Virus record (IMG/VR): IMGVR_UViG_3300035698_015060
Coordinates: 1-23,299 of that record
From: a virus
Length of the DNA stretch: 23,299 nucleotides
Strand: one strand, 5' to 3'
The translations under genes and the position numbers were made by a program. The notes under the pieces were generated by a model. The model made no database searches, was not told the origin of the DNA, and saw nothing but the letters and a program-made list of their open reading frames with translations. This document shows positions 1 through 6,955 of the stretch, one piece after another. Within the stretch, counting starts at the first letter, position 1, and each line of letters begins with the position of its first letter.

Positions 1-152
1 CCTAGGAATATACAGGTCTCACAGCCTTCTGCTTTGGCCTGTTCTATAAACCATTTTACAAAATCTTCACAGTCATCGTTGTGTATTCTAGAGTTACCCT
101 TTAATCCAAAGTGTATATCTGTAAAACAAGCAACTTTTTTAAAGAATGCCAT
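1..152 (-). CDS. gp47: gp47-like recombination endonuclease subunit (SbcD/Mre11-type), N-terminus only
   Basis: Only the first 50 codons lie in the window; the gene runs off the left edge. The start is the ATG read on the minus strand at 152-150. The N-terminus reads MAFFKKVACFTDIHFGLKG; Asp12 and His14 in TDIHFG are the D-x-H motif I of calcineurin-like metallophosphoesterases, where they bind the catalytic metals. In T4, gp47 pairs with gp46 (SbcC/Rad50-like) to resect DNA ends during recombination-dependent replication. It begins 3 nt after the gp55 stop, so the two are surely co-transcribed, and gp55-gp47(-gp46) is the usual order in T4-like marine phages as I recall it. Identification rests on motif I plus neighbourhood; another phosphoesterase is possible because the rest is not visible. 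Confidence 0.75.
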   Translation of the reverse strand, partial: MAFFKKVACFTDIHFGLKGNSRIHNDDCEDFVKWFIEQAKAEGCETCIFL

Positions 153-155
153 GTG

Positions 156-1142
156 TTACCATTTCTTTTTTACAGTTGGTTTATGATTAGTCATATCAAT
201 TTTATTTTTAAACTTGACCGCATCTAGATCCGCTTTCATATCAATCTTGCCAGTCTTCTTGAATTTCTTATTCAATTTTGCGAGACCAGTTTTGTTAACC
301 TCATGTACGTCGCCGTGTACAGTTTCCATCATTTTCTTGTACGAAGGTGTACTAGTGGCGTTCTCATTCTGCCTGGTGAAACTTGGCATCATGCTGTTGT
401 ATTCCAATAGGTCATCTCTGATCGATTGATTTTTCTTTTCGATGTTCAGTATTCTCGTGAATGAATTTGTGATGGCCGCGGTGTAGTATGCAAAAGGATT
501 GTCAGACTTTGATTCATCAAACTGCAAACCGATCTGTGACAGTTGCATCAGTGCTTGTGATTGCATCTCGTCATTATAGGTATAACCTCTCCAGTTTGAT
601 CTAGTTCCGTATCTCTCGCACAACTTCATGTACATCATTGCAAGGGTGTTGGTCATCTTACCTTGATTGATTGCCCAGTGTCCATTATCCATTCCGCCGA
701 TCCAGTGTGATTTCCCTACACACACTAATTTTCCTTTTTCATCAAACATGTAATGTTGGAATGGCGGAAAGTTCACTTTGCTGTGATGATCTGCTGTCTG
801 TTTTGGATTCTTCTTCCTCTCACTGTCCAATGGCACGTGATCAAACATCATTACCCTGAACACCAGTTCTGTTTTTGCTAATTTTCTAGGTGACACTGTG
901 TAGTCCACTAGTTTAATTTTTTTGAGACCTGAATCTTTAGCCGCCTCCCATGCTTCCTGTGTGAGCCTTTTAGCTTTGGCTTTTCTGGCCATTGCTATAG
1001 CGGTGGCATTGATTTTTTTTAAATTTGGTACTATTAAATCATACCGTGCATTTTCTGGTGTTACGTATGAACAATAAGTGTTCTTGCTGGCGTGTATCTG
1101 CGCCAATAGATCTCTGTTGTTTAGGTACTTTACTCTCTTCAT
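156..1142 (-). CDS. gp55: Late-transcription sigma factor gp55, enlarged (328 aa)
   Basis: gp55 is the T4-family sigma factor that directs host RNA polymerase to late promoters (TATAAATA). Residues 6-20 (YLNNRDLLAQI) match the T4 gp55 N-terminus (YVNNKELLQAI). Residues 160-245 hold the conserved core, including GYTYNDEM, FDESKSDNPFAYY and IEKKNQSIRDDLL, which parallel GYTQSWKQEM, FDETKYKNPHAYI and the basic helix of T4 gp55. T4 gp55 is 185 aa; the extra length is mainly an insertion at about residues 22-158 that I do not recognise, plus a long lysine-rich tail (262-328) ending HKPTVKKKW. T4 gp55 instead ends with an acidic/hydrophobic sliding-clamp-binding tail. The start has a good ribosome binding site (AAGGA, 1150-1146) and the stop is TAA. 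Probable partners are host RNA polymerase, gp33 and the gp45 clamp. T4 comparisons are from memory. Confidence 0.88.
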   Translation of the reverse strand: MKRVKYLNNRDLLAQIHASKNTYCSYVTPENARYDLIVPNLKKINATAIAMARKAKAKRLTQEAWEAAKDSGLKKIKLVDYTVSPRKLAKTELVFRVMMFDHVPLDSERKKNPKQTADHHSKVNFPPFQHYMFDEKGKLVCVGKSHWIGGMDNGHWAINQGKMTNTLAMMYMKLCERYGTRSNWRGYTYNDEMQSQALMQLSQIGLQFDESKSDNPFAYYTAAITNSFTRILNIEKKNQSIRDDLLEYNSMMPSFTRQNENATSTPSYKKMMETVHGDVHEVNKTGLAKLNKKFKKTGKIDMKADLDAVKFKNKIDMTNHKPTVKKKW

Positions 1143-1145
1143 AAT

Positions 1146-1150
1146 TCCTT
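1146..1150 (-). promoter_or_regulatory. Ribosome binding site of gp55
   Basis: Read on the minus strand, AAGGA lies 3 nt upstream of the ATG at 1142 in the context GGTAAAGGAATTATG. The wider GGTAAAGGA segment gives additional anti-Shine-Dalgarno pairing. It supports the chosen start of gp55. Confidence 0.6.
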
Positions 1151-1209
1151 TACCTTATTGTTGTTGTGATTCGTGTCGTATGGGTAATTAAGTGTGCCTA
1201 AAAAATGCC

Positions 1210-1217
1210 TATAAATA
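1210..1217 (+). promoter_or_regulatory. T4-type late promoter TATAAATA upstream of gp48
   Basis: An exact match to the T4 late promoter box, the only sigma element gp55 recognises. In T4 the box sits at about -13 to -6, so transcripts should start near 1223 and carry a leader of about 40 nt before gp48 at 1264. The leader contains AAAGGAAAG (1242-1250), a possible but distant ribosome binding site. It would drive the whole gp48-gp53-hub-gp5-gp25 cluster. Confidence 0.8.
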
Positions 1218-1224
1218 TAGTTTA

Positions 1225-1253
1225 AGTATACAAAATTTAACAAAGGAAAGCAA
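1225..1253 (-). promoter_or_regulatory. Possible sigma70-like promoter for gp55-gp47
   Basis: On the minus strand, TTGCTT (1253-1248) is followed after 17 nt by TATACT (1230-1225). The -10 matches TATAAT at five of six positions; the -35 is weak (three of six). Spacing is optimal. Transcription would start near 1218 and cross the late promoter box. It makes sense as an early or middle promoter for gp55, which must be made before late genes, but it is a consensus guess only. Confidence 0.35.
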
Positions 1254-1263
1254 CCGTTAATAT

Positions 1264-2085
1264 ATGGCAACACTAGGTGGTATTATAAAAAACGTGGCAA
1301 CAGGGTTTTTTAACAAAACTCTGAGCAGGCTCACGGGTGCAGGCATAGCCTCTGATTCGAGGTTAGTACAAGCCAGAGCCAAATGGTCAGGCAGAAGCGA
1401 TAAGAAAGACTGGCGTGTTAGGTTGGCGGTACCAGATGGCCCATTATCACAGTTCTTTGACTTCGGCAATAATCCAATACTATCGCCATTGGCAGACGCT
1501 AACGGTATATTTTGGCCACTTACGCCAGCAGTGGTAATACAGCATTCTGCCAACTACAACGCATTGGCACAGACACACAGCAATTTTCCATTCCAGGCCT
1601 ACCAGAACTCACAAGTGGACAGCCTGAACATAATTGGAGAATTTCCAGTACAGAATTCCGAGGACGCCAAGCACTGGGTAGCAACAGTGAATTTCCTAAG
1701 GACAGCAACCAAGATGTTCTTTGGAAACGATGACAAGGACGGCTTAAAAGGTAATCCACCACCAATATTACATCTTTATGGTTACGGAGATCACATGTTC
1801 CATAGGGTTCCGGTGGTGTTGAATTCATTCAACGTTGAACTTAGACCGGGAATAGATTATATCTCCACTAAACAGACCAACACGCCTTACAAACAATTAA
1901 CAGGGGCAGATGCCGCGTACTTTATGAACGCAGAGGGAGAATCTCAAACCTGGGCACCAACGCTGTCAAACATATCAGTGTTAGTGACACCGATCTACAG
2001 CAGGAAGTCAGTAAGCGAATTCTCCATGAAGAAATTCGTTAGGGGAGAACTGAACGGCAAAGAAGGTGGGGTGGGATTCATTTAA
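1264..2085 (+). CDS. gp48: Baseplate tail-tube cap protein, gp48-type
   Basis: A 273-aa protein, first in the late plus-strand cluster. gp48 (with gp54) caps the hub and starts tail-tube polymerisation in T4-like phages; both resemble tube protein. The segment at about 85-150 (TPAVVIQHSANYNAL, then FPVQNSEDAKHW and FLRTATKMFF) has the pattern of gp48/gp54, in which a beta strand leads into a helix with S/EDA and a downstream aromatic stretch. PPILHLYGYG and VPVVLNSFNVELRPG (about 170-205) look like the following tube-domain strands. It is shorter than T4 gp48 (364 aa) but close to what I recall for cyanophage gp48. The stop overlaps the gp53 start (TAATG). No strong ribosome binding site is close to the start. 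It could alternatively be called gp54; the two cannot be separated by eye. Confidence 0.72.
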   Translation: MATLGGIIKNVATGFFNKTLSRLTGAGIASDSRLVQARAKWSGRSDKKDWRVRLAVPDGPLSQFFDFGNNPILSPLADANGIFWPLTPAVVIQHSANYNALAQTHSNFPFQAYQNSQVDSLNIIGEFPVQNSEDAKHWVATVNFLRTATKMFFGNDDKDGLKGNPPPILHLYGYGDHMFHRVPVVLNSFNVELRPGIDYISTKQTNTPYKQLTGADAAYFMNAEGESQTWAPTLSNISVLVTPIYSRKSVSEFSMKKFVRGELNGKEGGVGFI

Positions 2086-2384
2086 TGACCAAGTACTCAT
2101 CAACATCACCATATTTCAAGACACCGCAATCGGCAAACAGTTTGGGAGTCTTCGTCCCTCGTACACTGACGTCCGAGGAGGACGACCAGAGCTACACCAT
2201 AGAGAGGACCTACGCATACAGGCCTGACCTATTGGCATATGACTTGTACGGTTCACCGAGACTTTGGTGGGTGTTCGCACAGCGTAATCCAGACGAAATA
2301 GAAGATCCAATATATGATTTCAAACCGGGTGTGACCATCAAGTTACCCAAACCTGGAAACGTATCCAACGACCTAGGAATATAA
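2085..2384 (+). CDS. gp53: Baseplate wedge protein gp53 (short form)
   Basis: A 99-aa protein. Residues 46-72 (RPDLLAYDLYGSPRLWWVF, then AQRNPDEI) are the signature of the phage gp53 wedge family, and residues 75-90 (IYDFKPGVTIKLP) form the LysM-like end that closes the domain. In T4, gp53 clamps neighbouring wedges and completes the inner baseplate. T4 gp53 is about 196 aa; this version keeps only the conserved core with a short N-terminus, as I recall for marine T4-like phages. The ATG overlaps the gp48 stop by one base, with GGTGGGG a little upstream, so translation is probably coupled. One base separates it from the next gene. Confidence 0.88.
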   Translation: MTKYSSTSPYFKTPQSANSLGVFVPRTLTSEEDDQSYTIERTYAYRPDLLAYDLYGSPRLWWVFAQRNPDEIEDPIYDFKPGVTIKLPKPGNVSNDLGI

Positions 2385-2385
2385 A

Positions 2386-4683
2386 ATGTCTGAATACGAT
2401 GAGTACACAGGCAGACCAAAAAACTTCAGAACTTCTTCTTTTGTTTCTGCTGATAAAAATCTTAAAAAAAGAGCATCAAAAAACACTCAAAAAAAAGTTC
2501 AATCGATTTCAAGAGTCAATAACAACGACTTTGAAGTAGGTAAAGGAAATTTACGTCCAAACGTGCTCCACAAGTACGCATCGTACAACTATCTTTTCAC
2601 GTTGAGTGGCATAAACGAAACAGAACTGAGGACACACGGATACCTCAAGAGTCCACCACACGACATAATAGCGAGGTCTTCGGGGGTCAGTGAACCTAAC
2701 CTCTCCACTAGACAATTTGTAGAAGAGGATGTCAACAGTAAAACGTACGATCCCGAATTTGCGGCAACAAGAACAACGAGAGAAAACACATACGAAGAAA
2801 ATTTTGGAGCGAGCAGGTCGATATTATCACAAGGGCTTGACGTTTTCTTCGAAAACGTGAACATGCTGTCCACCACAGGTCCCAACGCTGAACGTAATCT
2901 GGGTAACTTCACAAAGATGGAATTTGAAATACACGAGCCCTACAGCATAACACTGGTGGAGAAGATACGTGCCGCCACAGCCATAAACGGTTACGAGGAC
3001 TACCAGGACGCACCATTATTGTTGACCATAGACTTCAAGGGGTTCGACGAGAACGGTAATCCAGTGCTAGAGGGATCGTCGCACGTGAGGAAGATACCAG
3101 TACTGATTGCAAGGGTAGAATTTGACGTGGACCAGGCAGGTGCGAAGTACTCGATAATAGCAGTGCCTTATGGAGAACTGGCGTACGATGACAGATTCAA
3201 GTTTCCAAGGACGGACATACCGGTCAAGGCGAACAACTACCAGGAGTGGATAAGCAGGGTGCAAACTGTACTTGATAAAAATCAACAAGATGAAGTAGAC
3301 GAGGGTCTTAGGGAATTCAAGGACCAGATCAGATTTAACGTACACCCTGACGTCGCGGAACAGGGCAAGTCATACCTCAACGGTGTGGAGTCCACCAACT
3401 TCACAGCAGACGTAGTCGAAACCAACGAGATTGGAAGTGGATTCGGTGAGGATGGACTAGCTTCTGTGTTTGGGGATCCGAATCCTAAAGTTAAAACCTC
3501 CGCGGGCAGTGGCGGCAGTGGCATATCATTGGTCAAGTACTTTGAGGACGCAATCAGGGCCGGATCGGGATATGAGAAGATCACCGAAGATTTCTGGACA
3601 ACCTACCTGAAAGGCACGAAAGAATTCACCAGTGACCAGCTGGATGATCCTGCACAGGTGTTGGACATATTTGAAAGCAACAAGATACAAGAGATAGCCA
3701 TGAAGCACCAGTTCATACATTGGTACAAGATAAAAACGACTGTGGAGACCGACACGAAGCGTTTCGACAGGATAACCAAGATGCACCCCAAAACAGTGAC
3801 ATACCAAGCCGTGCCCTACAGGATACACGTGATGAAATTCCTGAGACCGGGGATCAGCTTGGGCAAGATCGACTGGAACAAGAAGGTACACAAGAGATAC
3901 GATTACATATACACAGGGGACAACCTTGACGTACAAGGATTGAAGATCAACTACAAGTCGGCATACTACATGAGGAATGTGCGTGGTGACGACAAGGCCA
4001 GCACAGAGAACAACCAGATACTGTTCGAGGACAAAGCTAAAAAAATGGTAGATGGGAAAGAAAGATATCCAGAAAATCCACCATTGAGGTCGTACCCAAC
4101 AGGAGTCAAAGGGAAGAGCAATCTAAAGACAGGAAATGATTCTGAAAAACCACAGGAGTTCTACGATTACCTGACCAATCCTGAGGCTGATATGATGAGG
4201 ATCGAATTGGAGATCCTGGGAGATCCTGCTTACATATGCCAAGATATGTACACACCTATACATGCTGATAGGAGGACAACATCAGGAGGCACAAGATCGT
4301 GGGACAGCGAACGAGATTCATTCAACGCAGACAGCTTCCAGCCAATAATAGCAGTGAACTACAGATTACCAGACGACATAAATGACCAGGACGGACTGAT
4401 GTTCAGCGATGGCAAGAAATTCAGGGAAGACAACCTGTTCTTCAACGGGCTCTACCAGGTCAACAAGATCGACAGCAAATTTGATAATGGCCAGTTCACA
4501 CAGACCTTGCACTGTTCTAGGTTCAACAACCAACAAGGTGAGGGGCTAGACCCGACCGTGTCGGCTATGTCCAACAGCAGTAAGAAGAAAATAATAATAG
4601 ATGGAACACAGAAAAAAGCTAAAGACCTAGCAATAGAGAAAGCCAAGGAATTTGCGGAAGATTTTAAAAATGAATCAGCGTAA
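2386..4683 (+). CDS. Virion structural protein, candidate baseplate hub component (gp27/gpD-like C-terminal part)
   Basis: A 765-aa protein lying directly before gp5, the usual place for a hub protein. No exact T4 counterpart is recognised. Residues 59-80 (NVLHKYASYNYLFTLSGI) open the structured part after a charged, lysine-rich leader (1-45). The C-terminal part shows the pattern of phage hub proteins of the gp27/late-control-D kind: a strand ending in L-G-D-P at 611-614, and at 686-712 GLYQVNKIDSKF followed by GQFTQTLHCSRF. Residues around 440-490 (FIHWYKIKTTV, YRIHVMKFLRPG) fit a hub beta domain. Inferred role: trimeric hub that links tube cap and gp5 spike. AGGA at 2375-2378, 7 nt before the ATG, is a fair ribosome binding site. 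The first 45 codons are AT-rich with runs of A. Confidence 0.6.
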   Translation: MSEYDEYTGRPKNFRTSSFVSADKNLKKRASKNTQKKVQSISRVNNNDFEVGKGNLRPNVLHKYASYNYLFTLSGINETELRTHGYLKSPPHDIIARSSGVSEPNLSTRQFVEEDVNSKTYDPEFAATRTTRENTYEENFGASRSILSQGLDVFFENVNMLSTTGPNAERNLGNFTKMEFEIHEPYSITLVEKIRAATAINGYEDYQDAPLLLTIDFKGFDENGNPVLEGSSHVRKIPVLIARVEFDVDQAGAKYSIIAVPYGELAYDDRFKFPRTDIPVKANNYQEWISRVQTVLDKNQQDEVDEGLREFKDQIRFNVHPDVAEQGKSYLNGVESTNFTADVVETNEIGSGFGEDGLASVFGDPNPKVKTSAGSGGSGISLVKYFEDAIRAGSGYEKITEDFWTTYLKGTKEFTSDQLDDPAQVLDIFESNKIQEIAMKHQFIHWYKIKTTVETDTKRFDRITKMHPKTVTYQAVPYRIHVMKFLRPGISLGKIDWNKKVHKRYDYIYTGDNLDVQGLKINYKSAYYMRNVRGDDKASTENNQILFEDKAKKMVDGKERYPENPPLRSYPTGVKGKSNLKTGNDSEKPQEFYDYLTNPEADMMRIELEILGDPAYICQDMYTPIHADRRTTSGGTRSWDSERDSFNADSFQPIIAVNYRLPDDINDQDGLMFSDGKKFREDNLFFNGLYQVNKIDSKFDNGQFTQTLHCSRFNNQQGEGLDPTVSAMSNSSKKKIIIDGTQKKAKDLAIEKAKEFAEDFKNESA

Positions 4684-4699
4684 CAGGATAAATTAAAGT

Positions 4700-6955
4700 A
4701 TGACATACAAGAGTTCGGTTGGTTTCACAGATTCGGCCGATAACCAGAAAAATTTCAGTCAGAAATATAACAACGATAATTCCGGTCCTTACGTTGGGAC
4801 GATAAAATACGTTATAGATCCACTGAGGATGGGAAGATTGGGAGTGAACATTCCAGCCCTTTCTAAAACGACTTCGCCATCATCCAGCCAGATCATATGG
4901 TGCCAGTACCTGTCACCTTTCTACGGTGCAAAGAGTATTGAAGCAGTCTCAAAGACGGATCCTTTTGACTACAAAGAGACACAGCACTCATATGGATTGT
5001 GGGCGGTACCACCTGACATAGACACAGATGTGTTGGTGTTGTTTGCCAAGGGCGAGAAGGGCGAGTCACAGGCCTACTGGATAGGTTGCATACAGAAACC
5101 ACTGGTCAACCAACAGATTCCAGCACACGGTGCCAGCACGAACACAAGCATGCCGGCGGGCGGAGCAGATTACAGCCAGAGCAAGGAAGATTTATACGGT
5201 ACTAGCAGTTTGCCATCAGGCGAGAAGAACATGCGAACGTACAAGGACGGAGAAACGTTAGCCAACGTTAAGGGTTGGAAATATCCAGTAAATGATATTT
5301 TAGCGGACCAGATGGAGAAGCAGGGCCTAGTGCAAGATCCTGTGAGGGGAACAATAACAAGTTCTGCTAGGAGGGAATCACCCAGCAAGGTGTTTGGGAT
5401 CAGCACACCGGGAGCAATACGACCAGACTCGAGGACTTTGAACATTGGCATAAACAACACACCTATCAAGACAGACAGGAATCCGGGACACAGTTTTGTC
5501 ATGGACGATGGAGATACAGACGAGCAGAATCAATTGACGAGGATCAGGACGGCATCGGGACATCAGATTCTGATGCACGACACAGAGGGCACAGTGTACA
5601 TTGCCAACGGTTCAGGTAAGGCATTCATAGAGATGGAGAAGGATGGTACAGTAAGTGTGTTCTCGGACGGAGGCATAAACATGAGGACCAAACAGGATTT
5701 CAACCTACACTCGGACAGGCACGTGAACTTCCACGCAAAGGGCAGTCTGAACTTCACAGCGGAGCAGAACGTCAATCTCAACGGGGGTTTCAACGTCAAC
5801 ACAATGGAAAAGAATTCTATACTAAAATCATCACAGGGGGCAGTGAGAAGTTACGCCGCGACACAGATAACATCTTTCACGTCTGGGACACAGATGCACG
5901 GTGCAGGCGGAAACATAGATCTGGCAGGCGCCCAGGTACACATGAACTCACAGGGTGCTAGAGCAGGATGGGGACCATCATGGTTGGTGCCGGAGCATGA
6001 CCAAGTTGGCATAAGAGTATCTGATGGGCTAATAGACATAGACACTGAAAGACCGTTCAAGCAAGGTAAAGCCAACAAGATAGAGAACAGCACGACTGTG
6101 TCTGACTTCGTGACACACGAGCCATACACGAGAACCAGCGGTACTGCGATAAGGAAGAAATACATCAACGACATAATAGCAAGTATAACGGCAGAGAATC
6201 CTAGTGTGTCAGCACAGGACCTGAACAACATAAAAAAACGATTGCTCTCCAAGGACAGCATATCTGCCGTGACAGCAGAGATTAACAAAATTGTCAGTGT
6301 GAGCAACAACAAGGTATCGGACTTCGCATCAACAGAGATAAAAAAGCTAGTAGGCAATAACACGAAACTGGACCTTTCACAATTGAACAAAATAAATGAT
6401 TTACTGGTCAAACCTAACATAGCTGATGTGTCCGGCCAGATCAGGAAAATTGTGGGCAACAACGTGAAACTGGACTTTTCACAACTGAACAATATAAAAA
6501 CAAAAGTAATGGCCCACCCCACCATAGCCGAGGTGTCGGGAAAGGTTACTGACTACGCCAAAGACATTGTCGGTCTATCTGTCCCTGTGTCACTTAATAT
6601 TTCATCACTGAATGATCTAAAAAGTAAAGCCACAAATTATAAAAAAGAAATCACCAACATGGCCTCAGGTTTTATACAAGGGAAGTTAGCACAGTACGGT
6701 AAGGCCGCGTTCGAGGGTGTTAGATCATTCTTCTCAGGATTTAAATTTAGTGACAGTAGACTGAAAGATCACGTGCAATTAGTTGGCAAGTCGCCCTCAG
6801 GTATCAACATATATTCGTTTAAATACAAACAGTCAGCAGGAACATACGAGGGCGTGATGGCACAGGAAGTTCCATGGGCGAGACAAATGACAGACACAGG
6901 ATTCTACATGGTAGATTACAGCAAGGTGGATGTTGAATTTAGGAGAGTGAACTAA
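4700..6955 (+). CDS. gp5: Baseplate hub/spike protein, gp5-type, with C-terminal S74-like chaperone
   Basis: A 751-aa central spike. Residues 31-150 (GPYVGTIKYVIDPLRMGRLG, later YWIGCIQKPL) are the OB-fold domain of gp5/VgrG spikes. Residues 264-395 (GHSFVMDDGD, then repeated strands such as GTVYIANGSG and HVNFHAKGSLNF) form the triple-stranded beta-helix. Between them (about 150-260) there is no T4-lysozyme-like domain, unlike T4 gp5. Residues about 395-500 continue the shaft and are followed by helical repeats (505-665). Residues 684-751 (SDSRLK, PSGINIYSFKY, GVMAQEV) are a short Peptidase_S74-like intramolecular chaperone, which normally trimerises and then cuts itself off. Role: needle that pierces the outer membrane on sheath contraction. 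Ribosome binding site AGGA at 4685-4688 is rather far (11 nt). The stop overlaps the gp25 start (TAATG). Confidence 0.85.
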   Translation: MTYKSSVGFTDSADNQKNFSQKYNNDNSGPYVGTIKYVIDPLRMGRLGVNIPALSKTTSPSSSQIIWCQYLSPFYGAKSIEAVSKTDPFDYKETQHSYGLWAVPPDIDTDVLVLFAKGEKGESQAYWIGCIQKPLVNQQIPAHGASTNTSMPAGGADYSQSKEDLYGTSSLPSGEKNMRTYKDGETLANVKGWKYPVNDILADQMEKQGLVQDPVRGTITSSARRESPSKVFGISTPGAIRPDSRTLNIGINNTPIKTDRNPGHSFVMDDGDTDEQNQLTRIRTASGHQILMHDTEGTVYIANGSGKAFIEMEKDGTVSVFSDGGINMRTKQDFNLHSDRHVNFHAKGSLNFTAEQNVNLNGGFNVNTMEKNSILKSSQGAVRSYAATQITSFTSGTQMHGAGGNIDLAGAQVHMNSQGARAGWGPSWLVPEHDQVGIRVSDGLIDIDTERPFKQGKANKIENSTTVSDFVTHEPYTRTSGTAIRKKYINDIIASITAENPSVSAQDLNNIKKRLLSKDSISAVTAEINKIVSVSNNKVSDFASTEIKKLVGNNTKLDLSQLNKINDLLVKPNIADVSGQIRKIVGNNVKLDFSQLNNIKTKVMAHPTIAEVSGKVTDYAKDIVGLSVPVSLNISSLNDLKSKATNYKKEITNMASGFIQGKLAQYGKAAFEGVRSFFSGFKFSDSRLKDHVQLVGKSPSGINIYSFKYKQSAGTYEGVMAQEVPWARQMTDTGFYMVDYSKVDVEFRRVN
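6218..6660 (+). repeat. Helical tandem repeats in gp5
   Basis: Four related units anchored on L-N-x-I/L-K: LNNIKKRLL, LNKINDLLV, LNNIKTKVM and LNDLKSKAT, at about gp5 residues 507, 561, 595 and 636. The second and third are closest: each is preceded by I-x-K-x-V-G-N-N-x-K-L-D-[LF]-S-Q and followed by a V-S-G, giving a unit of 34-35 residues. Spacing is otherwise irregular (54, 34, 41). The hydrophobic spacing suggests amphipathic helices, perhaps a trimeric coiled coil. This stretch is also more AT-rich than the beta-helix coding region. Confidence 0.6.
6749..6952 (+). other. Peptidase_S74-like intramolecular chaperone domain (gp5 residues 684-751)
   Basis: The motif S-D-S-R-L-K begins at Ser684, with Lys689 five residues on, the spacing of the Ser-Lys pair described for the self-cleaving endosialidase chaperone. 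It is followed by PSGINIYSFKY and EGVMAQEV, the two other conserved blocks. At 68 residues it is a short form. Expected action: assist trimer folding of the beta-helix, then cut before or at Asp685. Confidence 0.72.

Noticed and set aside
5147-5487. T4-lysozyme domain in gp5
   Set aside because: No lysozyme-like segment is seen between OB-fold and beta-helix; the sequence is a polar linker.
5851-6525. 224-codon minus-strand open frame inside gp5
   Set aside because: It lies fully antisense to a well-supported gp5 frame, has a hydrophobic, leucine/serine-rich translation without known motifs, and has no promoter or ribosome binding site that stands out. It is a shadow of the coding strand.
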